Assembly (NCBI GenBank): GCA_904066235.2
Contig: CAJFCV020000003.1
Coordinates: 7,502,001 to 7,566,000, forward strand
Reading direction: 5' to 3'
Source: Bursaphelenchus xylophilus
Lineage: Eukaryota; Nematoda; Chromadorea; Rhabditida; Aphelenchoididae
DNA length: 64,000 bases
Positions 1 to 12,832 of the stretch are shown here, piece by piece. The first letter of the stretch is position 1, and the number at the start of each line of letters is the position of its first letter. The translations under genes were made by a program, and so were the position numbers. The notes beneath the pieces are model-generated. The model searched no databases, was not told the DNA's origin, and saw only the letters and a program-made list of their open reading frames with translations.

Positions 1-330
1 CACGCAAATATTCCCGATCCTCTGGGGTTCCTAGTTTTTTGATACAAAATTTGCGTGAAAAAATATGTATAGGATGCATACAATAAGCCAATCTAAAAAA
101 AATAAAACAAAAATTCCGGAAAATATATTTGCCACTTGCCACCTCTATTCTGCGGTTGCCCGATTCTCGCTTTGTTTTAACACCTTTGATGATTTAAGAA
201 AGCTAGATGAAACATGTTTTTGAGCGGGGAATTGTCCGTCAAACTTGCCCCTTGTGGCTGATATTGTGTCTATATTGCAGATATCGCCCAGAGAGTACGT
301 AGCATTCGCTTCGAGTGGCGCTGTCGACAT
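1..330 (-). CDS. possible 5' end of a gene running off the left edge
   Basis: On the minus strand an ATG at 330 opens a frame of about 60 codons (MSTAPLEANATYSLGDICNI...) to about 145. A strong acceptor-like tract (T-rich, ending TTTTTTTTAG) lies near 94-100, and the sequence from about 93 down to 1 is open in two frames, one reading ...KKLGTPEDREYLR. Donor candidates include AAG|gtgtta and GGCAA|gttt; they imply different reading phases for the second exon, so I cannot fix the junction. No family recognised. It would be transcribed divergently from sbp-1. Could equally be chance; the case rests on composition and the acceptor. Confidence 0.28.
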
Positions 331-1733
331 TTTATGGCTCCATACTCCTCAAACTGAACCGTAGATTAAGGCCGGGGTTTAGAATCACAGGAAGAGACCA
401 ACTGAGGGACCTGATACATACTTTGCCAAAATCACGGGTGTTCGACCAATCTTATATATTCATTAGAAGATCCTTGCTCCCCAAAATGTTTTTAAAATAC
501 CCGCTTTCATAAGCCAGCAAGGAGACTTTACTATCGGTTGTAGACAACCTAATTTTAAATTATCGTTAGCTGGTGGTCTGTTCCACCAAAAAATCACCAT
601 GATTCTCCCTAGCGTCACCGCTTACAACAGTTTTTTTCGTCTGCATCTCTTTTGAGAGCTACTTCTTCTTGTGTGGCCTGGGTTTGCAGTTTCCATAAAT
701 CAATCATAATTTAAGAGTACATTTAAACAACTGCAGATCGCGCTTTTTTTGCGTTGCAACTAAAAGAAAAGGCAGACAGGCAATGCACTATTAAGACTTG
801 TATGCGTAAAAAATTATCGTATAACGGACGACTTCTTCGATAAGGCTTTAACAAACATCTACTGTAAGTCTATAGTACAAGAATCCTGTAAACAAGCTTT
901 CAGTAAGTGGTATTGTACTTTTTGCAAAGTAATTCTTCTGGTTTCAAAGACAGTGAAAGGACAAAACTAATAATTCCAAAATTACAAGTACAGCAGCAAC
1001 TCAAATTCAATGTTAATATGCATCCGGAGACAGACTTGTGTTGTTGTAAGTGGGGTGTTTAGTTAACTTCACTGTTCTTCATATGTATTTGGTGCCCCAG
1101 ATACGAAAGAACGTGCTTTGATCTCGACTCCAAACGCTAGAGAACTCTGATGACGATCTTATTAGAATGAGCGGGAACGAACTGTTTACCAATGCTTAGT
1201 CAGTATCATGAGCAAGTTTTTGGAGTGTTCAATGATGACCAGTACTCTGAAATTAGTTCTGCAAGTCTTATGGAGTACTTTACGTTTTAATACAACTTGG
1301 ATTATATCTCGGTTACAGTCTTAAAATAGTAATTGTAAGGTCAGGGACGTCCTTATCATCCTGATTGCACTTTTATGTCATCCCCGAATTCCAAACGCTT
1401 GCGTGGTAGGCCAACGTTGAGTGCACGTGGACGATAGTTTTCTTGTATTATCTTTGCCTCGGGCACTCTCTTGAAACATGACCCAATGATATTTCTCTGA
1501 AACCTCTTTCATTAACGTCTTTGCGAAGGATAGAAGAGTTGATGCAACGTTATCTGAGACTGTTGCATTTATCTATTTCCAAACATGTTTCTCCCCGGCC
1601 GGCTTTTCACATGAATTCGCATTGAGCTGGTTTGATGCTCAATTATCATTATTTTTAATTCTCGTTCTTCATAAAAAACAAACACATCGTCCATTCTTGT
1701 AGAGGCGGTAGTCCAATGCTTTGCAAATAAACG
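331..1733. other. upstream region of sbp-1
   Basis: No convincing coding sequence or RNA gene in either strand. It is mixed-composition DNA between the putative leftward gene and the sbp-1 start and should hold the sbp-1 promoter. A palindromic E-box lies at 1424-1429. An acceptor-like TTCTTGTAG about 30 bases before the ATG may be a spliced-leader or 5' UTR acceptor. Confidence 0.5.
1424..1429. promoter_or_regulatory. palindromic E-box CACGTG upstream of sbp-1
   Basis: CACGTG within GTGCACGTGG, about 305 bp upstream of the sbp-1 ATG. SREBP-type bHLH proteins, and also Myc/Max and HLH-30 types, bind CACGTG. Autoregulation is an inference only; a 6-mer like this occurs by chance. Confidence 0.25.
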
Positions 1734-4700
1734 ATGAAGTCGAACTCGATGTCAGAAGGCGGGGATCTCTTCAACAACGATCCCTTCTTGTCGCTGGATA
1801 CAGATCTGGACGATGTTAGCGGTAAGGATTCTCAGTAATAATATCTTATATGACAGTTTGATACTTTTGTGTGATGTGTAGTTTGAAATCATAATTGATG
1901 GCATTTATTTTTCAGAAGTTATCAAGAACATCACCACGGAATCTAGAGGCTTATTCGATGGAAGTCGAACACCATCTCCTCAATATATGAGGGACACTGA
2001 TGTATATGCTCAACCTTCGTATGCCGGGTCTTATCACAGTGGATATAATGAAGAGAGTTATGAGGTGGGGAAAACATTAATGACATCGGGAAATCTAGGG
2101 CACTGAGTCTCCAGTTTTAATGCTTATCAAGATGCACGAAGTCTCGTATTTTACTTTATTCGTTCTCTCCAAATCTTCGTAGTTCTCCGAATTATTTATG
2201 TCCCAAAACTTTATCACTTTTCTTAAAGTTGCTAGGAAGTCGAACAAAAAACATCGCCGCTGTAAACCGTGGTTTTTTCGGCCCTTCGAACGAAAAAAAC
2301 AATCAAAGAGGGAGGGGACTAACTTTACTGTTATCAGCAAATTGAAGGAGGACCAGATCTTTTCCTCGAGGCGTCCATTACTTTTATTCGCCAGCTTTGA
2401 AGTCAAGTCGAATTTAAAATTTGCTTCTAGACTTGATTAATACAATTGAAAATTTTCTGGAGAACTCTTACAATAACTGCATTGGCAGTGGCCCTACAAC
2501 TCTATTTCCTGTATTCCACATTCTTGGGTGTCGTCTACTTAATTATCTAACTGATTGATTAGCTACATTGCCAATATAACGCCCAATATGTCGGTTGTTT
2601 TCCAGCCCATCCAACAACAACCCCAGTATCATCACATGGCCAACAGCGTCGACCATTACGACCCTACCAAAGCAAGAGAAATTGGTCAGATCATGATGCA
2701 ACTACAAGATCAGCCGTACCCCCAATTCGACGTTTCCCAGCAGCGACCTTATTCAATGAGACAATCGACCAGTCAAATGCCCGCTCAGCCTTATTTCCAC
2801 GGAAAACAAGAGGCTTATGTTCAGATGATTGATGAACATCAAAATGGAAGGCCGTATGGAGAGGAGAAGATGGATTTTGATATGAATCAGGAAACTTCCG
2901 GGGGATTCATGGGATATGCAAGCGATGGAGCGTTTGATTACTCAAATTACGATAGACATCAACACCAATATGCCGAGATGAATGGAATCCAGAGAAATGG
3001 AAAGACTTATGCAGCACCAAGGACAACCAGAGTGCACTCTCAATCTCAAGATAACATTACGATTGCTGCTTACACCCAGAATCATGAACCCCAGCCCTCT
3101 ACTTCAACCAAACATGAACTCATCAAAATGCTTTTGGAAATGACTCCGGATGATGTAAGTAAAATTAAAATCTTATACTTTCAAAAACCGCAGGGCCATA
3201 CAGTTTAATTATACAAATTTCAGTTGGAAAACCTCCGAAAGCAAAAGTCTTCTCACCACTCTAGTCCCCAATCTTCTTTCCAGGACATCAGTATCAAAAC
3301 TGCTGAACCAATATCGCCCACTCCAGCTGATCCTGCAAGAAAGTCTAGCCAACAAAGCCTCGCGCAACTTCCACAAGTGCCAACCACATCCAGCTTCTAC
3401 TCGAGTCCTGGCTCTGGAGATAATGTAAGTTTACTGTTGCAGAAAAAAGCTGCGTAAATTTTTCTCACAATCAGCTCTCTACTGGTGGGAAAGGTCATTT
3501 ACCGTATTAATAATAAGTACAATCGTCAGTCTACCACCCAACGTGTTCTGAATTTAGTCACAAATTTGATTGATAACCTACAATATTTAATCCCAACTAA
3601 ACCCAGACATGAGGTTAATTTAAACTGTATCTATAACAAAATGTAAGACTGATAAAACATAATCTACAGGCAGTAGACCTTGGGTGGTCGAGTATGAGTA
3701 AAAGGTAATGCCCTCAGGCATTTGTACGGTGTAGTCTGTGATTTCAATTTTCAAGGGCAAAGTGCAATTGAGAAAGGAAAAGGAGCAAAGGACAGTTTTA
3801 ATTCTTTGTAAACAAACTTGCAGAATCACTGTAACTGATAAGAATTTACAACCCTGATAGACGGCTTATGACATTTTTATGACCGCACTTTTACTACATA
3901 TTTCGATGTTACGAGTTATGCGTTTAATTTACGTTGTTGCAGATTTCTGTGACCTCGCCCAGTTACGGGAGTCCTAAATCCAACTCAATTGATAACAGTC
4001 CTCAAGGAGACAGTGATAATGATGACATGGATATGATGGGAACATCGATGAGGAGAGGCCCCAAAACTGAGAGAAGAACGGCTCACAATTTGATTGAGAA
4101 GAAATATAGATGCTCAATCAACGATAGGATCACTCATCTCAAAGATATGTTAGCTCCAGAGGAAGCCAAGGTAGAGTTGAACAGAAATTTGAACTTCAAC
4201 TGTTAATTTTTTTAGTTGAGCAAATCTGCGACTCTCCGAAAGGCCATTGAACACATAAGTGCCCTGAGGCAACAAAATTTGGACCTCATGCAAGAGAATG
4301 AACGCCTTCGGTCGGCTCTTCAACAGATTGGTGGCGAGTTCTCTGCTCCGATGAAGTACTCCCCTCAACGAGACGGCAAGAATAGTCAGGTCTGGTTACC
4401 GCTCTATGTAAATGCCCTGAGGGGTGGTGTTGGTTTGAGTGCAATTGTTGGTGACAACTGAGTTGTTGTTTTTTATACAAATTTTAATATCCTTTATCAG
4501 TCGCTTTTATACGACTGATTTATCCGGTTCGACTTACTATCATATCAGCGTTTTATTCACATATCCCGATGATTCTTACAGTACTGTTTAAGCCAGTATA
4601 CAATAAAGTGGCATTTGCATTCTAATTCTATTTTCTTCTGCATGTTTCTAAAAATTATATACTTCATGAGTCTTCGAACTAATAAAGGGGCAATATTCTC

Positions 4701-7700
4701 ATATTATACATGATGATGATATATGTATGCAATAAAGACTGAACTAACCATGATCCCTCTTATTTATATTTTGTGCAAATGTGGATAAATACAAATGGCG
4801 TATTTTTTACTAAATAAAATGCAAAATGCATTAACTTCTTGTAAGGTTTTGAGGACCAAAAGTGTCGTACTTTGTCCACATTTGCATATAATCTTGACAG
4901 TTTATGATGTAATTTATGTTAATTGCACTCAACCAACACTATTCACCATTTGTGTTTACCATTTCTCGCTTAAAGTTCATTATTTTTGTCAAACTGTCGT
5001 AGTAATTGTTTTATTTTCAGAGTTCCGAGTCATCTTCCGCCAAAAAGAAGCCAATGCTGGATCGCTCCCGGGTCAGCTTATCAGTGTTTATGCTCGTTTT
5101 CCTCACCTACAACCCCCTTTCCTTTGTCGTATCCACCGAACCCCTTGGTACTCCTCTCCGCAACATGACTTCTGTCTACCATCGAACACTAAACGATGTG
5201 TCATATCAAGAACAACCACCGTCAACGTTCTGGGAACGTACTTTCACTCAGCATGCAATTATATGGGCCGTAAATGCGGCAATTGTTTGTGCAATACTAA
5301 CCAAATTACTCGTGTATGGAGAGCCCGTAGTAGATAGAAGTTTGCCGACTTGGAAGATATTTGTGGAGGCAAAACGACAAGCTCATGATGCTATAGCTGC
5401 ATGCAATTATAGGGAGGCGCAGAGACAATTAGTGGATGCTCTTCATGTAGGTTATAACACACGGAAATTTCGATCAGCTGGAAAAGAAATTGTGCACGTT
5501 AAGGACTGCTTTTTTAATTCCAAGCAACGCTTTTTTTAGTTATTTGGTCGATATGTTCCTACAGCTGGTGGATTTGAAGAATGGGTATCCCTTTTTTGGC
5601 AATTAATTCGCCACGGGCTTAACGGAATTTGGGTAGGAAGGTGGTTTGCCCGGAGGCGGAGATCAAAGACCATGCCTCCACCAGCCGTGTGTAAATCCCA
5701 CGCAACTACGGCCTTAGTTTATCACGAATTGCATCAGGTAAGGGTCGTCTCGTCATAGTTCTATTAGTTTTAGCTTCATCTAATTGGAATTGACGATGGA
5801 GGAAATGGAAAACTCTCTGGTTTAAACCTTGCTTTGGCAACGGTAAACCTCGCTGAATCTGCCGGAATATCTTCAGACGGCATCACTCATCGGCAACGTG
5901 CTGATATCTACATCCACGCAGCATTAAGAGCCAAACTGAGTCTCCCCAAATGGCTGTCCCGTCTGTGGTCATCGTATTTTATGAGAAGAGGCAGACGTCA
6001 TCTGCGGAAGAGCAGTACTGTGGACAATGTTGAGATGAAGTCCTACCAATGGCTCTTTCATCCGCTGGCCAAACGATTTCTCGCTGATCCAACGGCGTTA
6101 AAAGAGGTGCTCGAGAACTCAAGACAGTCCATTCATTACCCGTTCTCCTGCATTCAACCTTCACGTGAGTTCCTTGAGGGTTTGATAAGAAAACATTGCA
6201 TAATTTTCACAAATGGAGCAAACTTGTTTAGCAAATAGCGATAAAAAGTTCAAAAAAGTCATATAGCTTGCTAAAAATAGCAATTTTATACAACTCTTTC
6301 CAAAGCTTTACAGTATTATGCGAAAAAATAATAAACCAAGATCTATGCAAATTAAAGACCAGAAACTTTTAGCTAAGCCAATTGAACGCCTAACCAGTGC
6401 CTTCAAGATGCATCTTTTGGCCTTGCTCGTAAATCAGCTCAACTCTATCAGTGGCGATATTAATTTGACTGATTTTGTGGAGATTTCCCATTTATTGCTC
6501 AGCATTTCGACGGCGGACAATTGCGAAGCAAAAGTGCGTGAACATTCCGTTGAAGAAGGGGCTGAAGTACACATGAACAACAATGGTAAGACTTGACCAC
6601 AGTGATATTTTGACGTCTTCATTTGCGAAGTCAAATAAATTTAGGGTTGTTCTTCCATTTTTAGCTCGTATTTGTTTACTTTTCTAATATACCCAAAGGC
6701 GCGTGGAATGCACGCAGAAATTCTTATCAATTACTTTATTTGAAAATCAAAAAAGATATTAACGTTCCTTTATCGCCAATGATATTGAACTTGCATCATT
6801 CGTCGACTTTTGGTCTGGACTGTAAAACCATGAAAAAATAATTAAAAGAATTTTGTAATTACGTAATAACACAACAAAATTTAGGCCAAAAGATGAACAC
6901 GAATTGGGAAGACGTTCCCGTTGGAAGGGGAGATCCTCTGATAGTCTGGTGGACTCATCTCGTCAGTTGTGGATTATATTGGAGACATGGCGATTTCGGA
7001 AGAGCTCAGACTCATTTCTCTTTGATTAGGAAATGTCCGCCTCCGTTATTGCAGTGGTAAGTAAATAAAAGTTACAAAAAAAGAAAAGCATTGTCTCAAA
7101 AAGATAAATCCAATTTGGTTTTCAGCGAACTGGCGTTGGGCGTTGGAATGGCATTTTGCGCCAGGAAAATCTGCATGAACGATAGACACAAGAAGAATTT
7201 CTCGGATATGGTCTGGCTTCATGTGAGAAAATCATACGAACATATGCACAAAGATGATCCGCCGAACATAAGGACTTCTTCTAATATGGTCGTCGCTTTG
7301 AATGTAAGCTCTTTCTCATAGCCAGCCATCCCAAGCGTCATCAAAAACATGAATGACTTTCAGCATCTGATCCATTGCCTTACCTACGAGTGGTGCCTAA
7401 CCAGTCTCATAGATGTGTGGCATATGAATCTGAAATCCGACAAGCCGTTCTGGGAACAACATGCCCCAAATCAGCTTCGCCAATTGTACCAAGACCTGTT
7501 GTTTTCTTACAAAACATTTGGCCGGAAGAGTTCTTATCGCTTGAAATTCCTTGTATTCAAGGTGATCGGCCGATTACTTTGTGGAGCCAATCCACTGACG
7601 ACCTGGCGATTACTCACAAAACATTGTCGATTCTTGGTCAGTCAAGACGATGACAATGTTTCGTTTGATATGAGTGTGCAGTTACAAGTAGTGAAGAGAC

Positions 7701-7744
7701 TACGAAGCGACATTCGGAATATTTGCAATGCCAAGAGCTTTTGA
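1734..7744 (+). CDS. sbp-1: SREBP: membrane-bound bHLH-zip transcription factor
   Basis: Thirteen exons: 1734-1821, 1916-2064, 2606-3154, 3224-3424, 3943-4170, 4216-4389, 5021-5446, 5540-5737, 5774-6164, 6373-6585, 6885-7056, 7126-7303, 7364-7744; 1115 aa, typical for SREBP. The acidic N-terminus ([12 protein letters not shown]) fits an activation domain. The bHLH at about 370-440 contains [12 protein letters not shown] with the SREBP-specific tyrosine that permits SRE as well as E-box binding, followed by a leucine zipper ([16 protein letters not shown]). TM1 (about 481-501) follows LDRSR and carries the NP helix-breaker (TYNPLSF) used in S2P cleavage; TM2 is about 542-562. The rest is the cytosolic SCAP-interacting C-terminal domain. 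It controls fatty-acid and phospholipid synthesis genes from the ER/Golgi after proteolysis. The short lumenal loop shows no RxxL site-1 motif. Family assignment is near certain; individual splice sites are inferred. Confidence 0.95.
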
Positions 7745-8646
7745 GTTTTATGACTATTTTATTGGTTATTAAATGCGATTCTAATTTATTTTGATCCGTT
7801 CCGTGTTAAAATTAGATGACACAATGCACGGCAAACCGAAATATTTACAACAAAAATGTATCCCGCCCACTTTTGAGTTTCGTCCAAACGAAGTGTCACA
7901 ACTGACAAAAGCAATAAAATAATTTCGAGAAAAATATTTTTCCATCGAAAATCACACGAAAAATTCTGTTGTGACATTTCGTGTGAATTTGACCGATACT
8001 GGGTGTGCGAAGTCCCGAAACGAGGAGGGAGGCTCCCTGGGTTGCCGTGCGATGGCACTACGTCTTACGATCTTTCGGGTTTGTGTCATATCGATTCGTC
8101 GTTATTCGCGTATCGGAGGCTAGGAGAAGGCATAGTTAGTCGGAATACGAAGATAGATCAGGTTCATTAAGAAATGCGGTCATGTTGAAAGTCTCAAGGG
8201 TTCCAACAGCTTGGCCAAACCTCGCAGGCAGCCCTACGACCTTTCTGTTGGCCTCTGCATTACGCCGCGTATCAAAGTCGAGACGCGCTTTTTAAGAGCA
8301 TTGTCATAATCCTTTATGTAATATAATTAGTAAAAAGTAACAATAGAATTATTATGACTATTACAGATTTTCTGACTAAGTTGTTCAACTGGGAGCAAAA
8401 AAAGTGTGACCGGGATTAGACAATGATGATAGGTACTTGAAGACAGTTGCAGATCACAACAATATTAAAGGTATACATAGTTTTCTAAAAACAAAACTGA
8501 CCACATAATTACGAGGAGATGTTAGAATATACAATAGGATTAGTTTGTTTGTCGTAAATTCACCCGATGTTAACTGGACCGCGTACTAATATAGCCGGGG
8601 ATTCCTTGATAAAGGAGAGATCAACGATTTCAGATATCAGCTGAGG
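7745..8646. other. convergent intergenic gap between sbp-1 and the ETS gene
   Basis: Holds both 3' ends. An AATAAA on the plus strand at 7913-7918 could serve sbp-1. A 90-codon minus-strand frame at 7786-8058 with a hydrophobic stretch is open but has no homologue I recognise and no splice partners. Nothing else supported. Confidence 0.5.
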
Positions 8647-11600
8647 TCACTCATGTTGTTGAAGGCGGAGACAGGCCTGAGCCAGATGAGGAAGGGCAGT
8701 CCAGCCATGTGCACCGGGGCCAAATTTGTAGACTAGTTTCTTGGGATAGAGCCCGGTCTTGGGGACGGGGACGAGGATCTGCTTCTCGTAGTAGGTTCTA
8801 CAAAAAATTAGGCGATCAGACCTTATAGGACATAATTGAGAATCATTTTAATGCCGAAATGGCAATGTAAAACATCCAAAAAAAGCTACTGGTCCTAAGA
8901 ATCAACAAAAATTGTTAAGGCCTCACCTCATCGCTCTACTCAACTTCTCGTAAGTCATCTTCTGATTGTTCTTCTTCTCTCCCCATAGCCTCGCCAATTT
9001 CTCTGATTCCACAATTCTGAACACCCCTTGTTCTGGATCTTCCCATCTCACAATTGTAGGACAAGTACTGGGATCTTTAAGGGCGTCTCGAATAAATTCC
9101 CACAATTTATTTCCCTTCGTATGTTGAGAACGTTTCCGTGGCCGTCCATCCTTGTTCTTCCGGACTTTCGGATAATCATCAAGTGTGCCTGAAGAGATTA
9201 AATTAAGTCAATGTTCTGCAGTACAACATCAGTAAGAGCTCAACAATTGATTTTAATTGTAAAATCAAAAGTGAATGTAACCAACGTTCATCAAAAGAGT
9301 GGTTTTGTTTCTTCAGTTGTTTAAAAAACTTACTGGAACTCTCGTATCCATTAGACATTGGTGGTGCAAGATGTTGTCCAAAATTCATATTGGGAGAGTG
9401 CTGCGATTGGATATTCCTCAGGATCTGCTGCTGTTGCTGTTGTTGGAGAACCTGCTGATGATGTTGTTGGAGTCGTTGCTGTGATTGCAATTGGCTCATA
9501 GAATTCGAGGCAGCTTGTTGTGCTAGGTGAGGGTGAGTGGCGTAGAAACTCTGGAATGTAAACGATAAATAAGAAATATAATAAAGCAATAAGGAGAGAC
9601 AAGGAAGTTAGAAGTAGAGGTTAGCTTGGAGAAGCTCCTAGAACTGTCCGCATTTTCCCGCTTACCATATAAACCAATTCGCAAAGTTTGGCCTTCTCAA
9701 TCACCTCGAGGGTGCACAGAGTTCCCTGCATTTGTTTGGATTCACTTCCTTAAACTAAAGCAAGACTAGAATATCGATGTAACAAACCCGAGCAGCTAAG
9801 GAAACGCCACAAAATTCCTTTCATTTGCTTCCCAACTTCCGCCAACCGTGCGAAAGAGAGATAAGGAAAAACAGGGATCCGCTAACACTAACATTAATAT
9901 ACCCCGCCACATCCGCCCCAATTCCTTCTCGAGGCGACGCTGCAAGTCGAGCAACTGATAGCCCCCTCGCTTCAATGATGCGCCCAAAACAAAAACCGCT
10001 ACGACCCCCCTCGACCATAAAATCAGCAACCCCGGATCAGTAAGCTGTCTGCGACTTTTAAAGATCCGCAGATTTAATCGAAAAGAGAAAAGTGCAACGG
10101 GAAAAATCTAAAGTCTAAACTCAAAGTTGGATCCGCCAACTAAGCACACAGAAGGACTGCTTACTGAAAACATTAAAGACCAGACAAACGAGCGCGGTGC
10201 AATCGATGCCCTCCTTCTAGACGTCAAAGTGACTTAAAACAGTAATAAAAGTTCGTATCACGCGGATTATCTGAATACCTCAACTTAAGGTACACTAGCT
10301 GCATATGCTATCAAATAAATGAACGAACTTCTGTCTGTTCAAGACTTATATAAATGACATTTCAACGACCCCTGCCACCTTCTCCAACCTTGATAAGCAA
10401 GGCGGAAGTGGTAAGAGAAAAGGAAGTGAATTTAAATTAAAAAGAGATGAACGTGATTCACGCCGCCTATCACGCCAAACTTCCGCATTTGGAACCTCTG
10501 TTTTTCGCAATCAATTCCCTTTTTGTAGGTCGCTGCTCAAAGATGGCGATTGTATTGGAACGAGGAACAAATTCCCGAAAAAAGGGGTTGTATTTTGCAA
10601 AAAATAATTGTATTCGAATAGGAGGGTCATAAATATTCGGACGTTATTCGTGCAAAAGATGGAGATCAAGTAAGTAGTACATACCAGTCTGTCGGGAGAA
10701 TAATAATCACTCTGTCGCTGCACAGATCGCGTTGCTGAAGTGGAAAGCAATTTGATTTTCCCGCAACACAATTTGTTTTTTCGACTGCGATGCAATTTTT
10801 GACGCATCGCAGTGATTAGTATTTTCCCGACAGACTGATGAAATGACTGTGATCTTTGATGACTTTTGATGACTAGAACGATTAGACTCCTTTTTCTCAC
10901 CTGTAGGGTAGCTTCGTTCTGCTGTTTCTGCTGCTGTTGCAGCGCAGAAACTGGCGAATGCAGAGACATCAAACTGTTGTGCTTCTGAATCTGCTGACTC
11001 AACGGACTCAGAGGAGAATTTGCGTATAACAAACTGTTCAACGCGTTGTTCTGAGCTTGAGACATCCGACTAGTCGAAGCGCCGGCATCAGTGTCATTGT
11101 GGTTGCGGATCCAGTCATCCAGTGTACATTGATCATCTGAAAAGTGTTGATTAATTTGAAACAGCATTTCGTGGAAACGTATTTTGTAAATTTTACCTTT
11201 TATCAGCTTCCTGAATTCTGAATACAACAGGGATCCGTAGTTTTTATCTCTTTCGCAAAACTGATGTTCATTCATTTGAAGGAGTTGGGCTCCTGTGCAT
11301 CGGGCAAATTGAGTACTGAGATCTTCAGCAGGAATACTATTTCTCTTTGCCACATCCAACAACCATGCAATCACATCGTCCATCGACCATTCACTGGGCT
11401 CTTTCAGCTTGAACTTGGCCAAGTCAACCTGTTCAAAGTTCGGAATCGGCTTCTGGGTTTGAGGCATATTGGACTTTAGGATTTGAGGTCCTAATCGATC
11501 AAGCAGAACAGCGGCAGCCGTGCTCGGCCAATTGTTTAGCGACTGAATCAGCTGGGGATACAACGCGGCCACTCCATTGTTGTTATTCTGCCCCATAAGT

Positions 11601-12832
11601 CCCTGACTCTGTTGTTGACCCTGAGTTGCTGGACTTAGTGGTTGCTGTAGACCCAAGGGAGAGTTCTGGACCATCTGCTGCAAAGAGTTGGCTTGAGCAG
11701 CGGCTGCGGCAGCCGCAACAATCGCTTCGTTGAGATTGTTGTTGCTGAATCCGGGACTGCCGTTGGAAGAGCAAGCGTTTTGATTGCACTCTGGACGTTG
11801 CTGTTGTAGTTGAACCGCAGTGTTGGCGGCGGCATAAATGTCGGCCACTGAGGGTTGCGACGTGTTTTGTTGGTTGGCGAAGGCAGCAGCGACAATGGAG
11901 AGGTTGTTGGCTGATGAAAGACCTAGTCCTTGGTTGTTCGAGTTGAGGTTGAGGTTTTGGCCTGAGCTCAGTCCACCTCCAAGTCCTGAGTTTGCGAGGC
12001 TGGACTGGAGATTGGCCGAGAGTGAGGTAGAAGCTTGCTGTTGATGGTAGTGTAGCACGTCCAGTGCGCTCAACCGACGTTGATTCAGTTGATCTGCTGG
12101 ACTGTTCGGGGGGAGTTGCGACGGGGTCGGGTGGCTTTCGAGGGTGGAGTGGCGGCCGCTGGCTTCTCCCATGAGGCCAGCGAGCTTTTGCGACGACGCG
12201 GTCGCATTGTTTGCACTTAGCGCGTGCATGGATTTGTTTGTCGAGCAGGCGGTCAAGATTTGCGCACCGGTCATCGCATGGCCAGTGGTCGAATCGTTGT
12301 TCGTCACCTTCGCCTGATTCAAAGCGGCCGCGACTATAGCCGCGTTAAGTTGGCTATTGGAAGCGTTGTTTGGATCAAGCTGAACGGGGGTGCTGGATTG
12401 GTTCTGCTGCGCTTGTTGATTGTTAAAGGCGGCTAACAAGTAGCTGGTGGCAGTAGATTGAGATGGTTGCAGCTGTTTCTGAGCAGCAGCAAGCAAAGCG
12501 GCAGCCATGTTATTAGCCCCGTTCTGGGCAGAATTGTCCTGATTCTGTTGAACTGACTGGAAGAAGTTGGCCAGTTTCAGTTTATAGGCCTCATTCTCGT
12601 CGAATCCCTTGTTCAAATCTTTGGGATTACCCGTGGCGGGAGACTCGGGAGCGGTATGCGGAGAGTCCGCGACCGCCGCGGCTGACTGCGACTCCAGTGC
12701 GACCGCCGACTTGACGGGGTGCACGTCGGCAGTTCCGGTGGCACGCAGGGCCAGAAAGTCAAAGGCGATGGCAGGCGGCGGGCTCGAGGCAATTGCTGGG
12801 TCCGGTCTATTCCACGCCAAATACTTTTTCAT
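8647..12832 (-). CDS. ETS-domain transcription factor with PNT domain and AT-hook-like linker (ESE/ELF3-like)
   Basis: Minus-strand exons 12832-11197, 11136-10901, 9725-9666, 9550-9334, 9188-8927, 8797-8647; 853 aa. The N-terminal about 470 residues are a low-complexity Q/N/A/S-rich region. A pointed (PNT/SAM) domain at about 472-546 contains [18 protein letters not shown] and [15 protein letters not shown] second Q-rich stretch precedes a basic AT-hook-like GRPRKRS, then the ETS domain at about 743-830: [52 protein letters not shown]. The order PNT, AT-hook, C-terminal ETS and the words LWEFIRD and [11 protein letters not shown] are those of ELF3/ESE proteins; worm ETS-4 is another candidate relative. 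The 60-bp exon 9666-9725 keeps frame whether included or skipped, so it may be a cassette exon. It binds GGA(A/T) sites in the nucleus. The 12832 start follows the first in-frame ATG. Family certain; subfamily and N-terminal extent less so. Confidence 0.9.

Noticed and set aside
11583..12436. Overlapping frames on both strands over the Q/N-rich ETS exon
   Set aside because: Low-complexity CAG/CAA and GCN repeats keep several frames open; only the minus frame connects to PNT and ETS domains.
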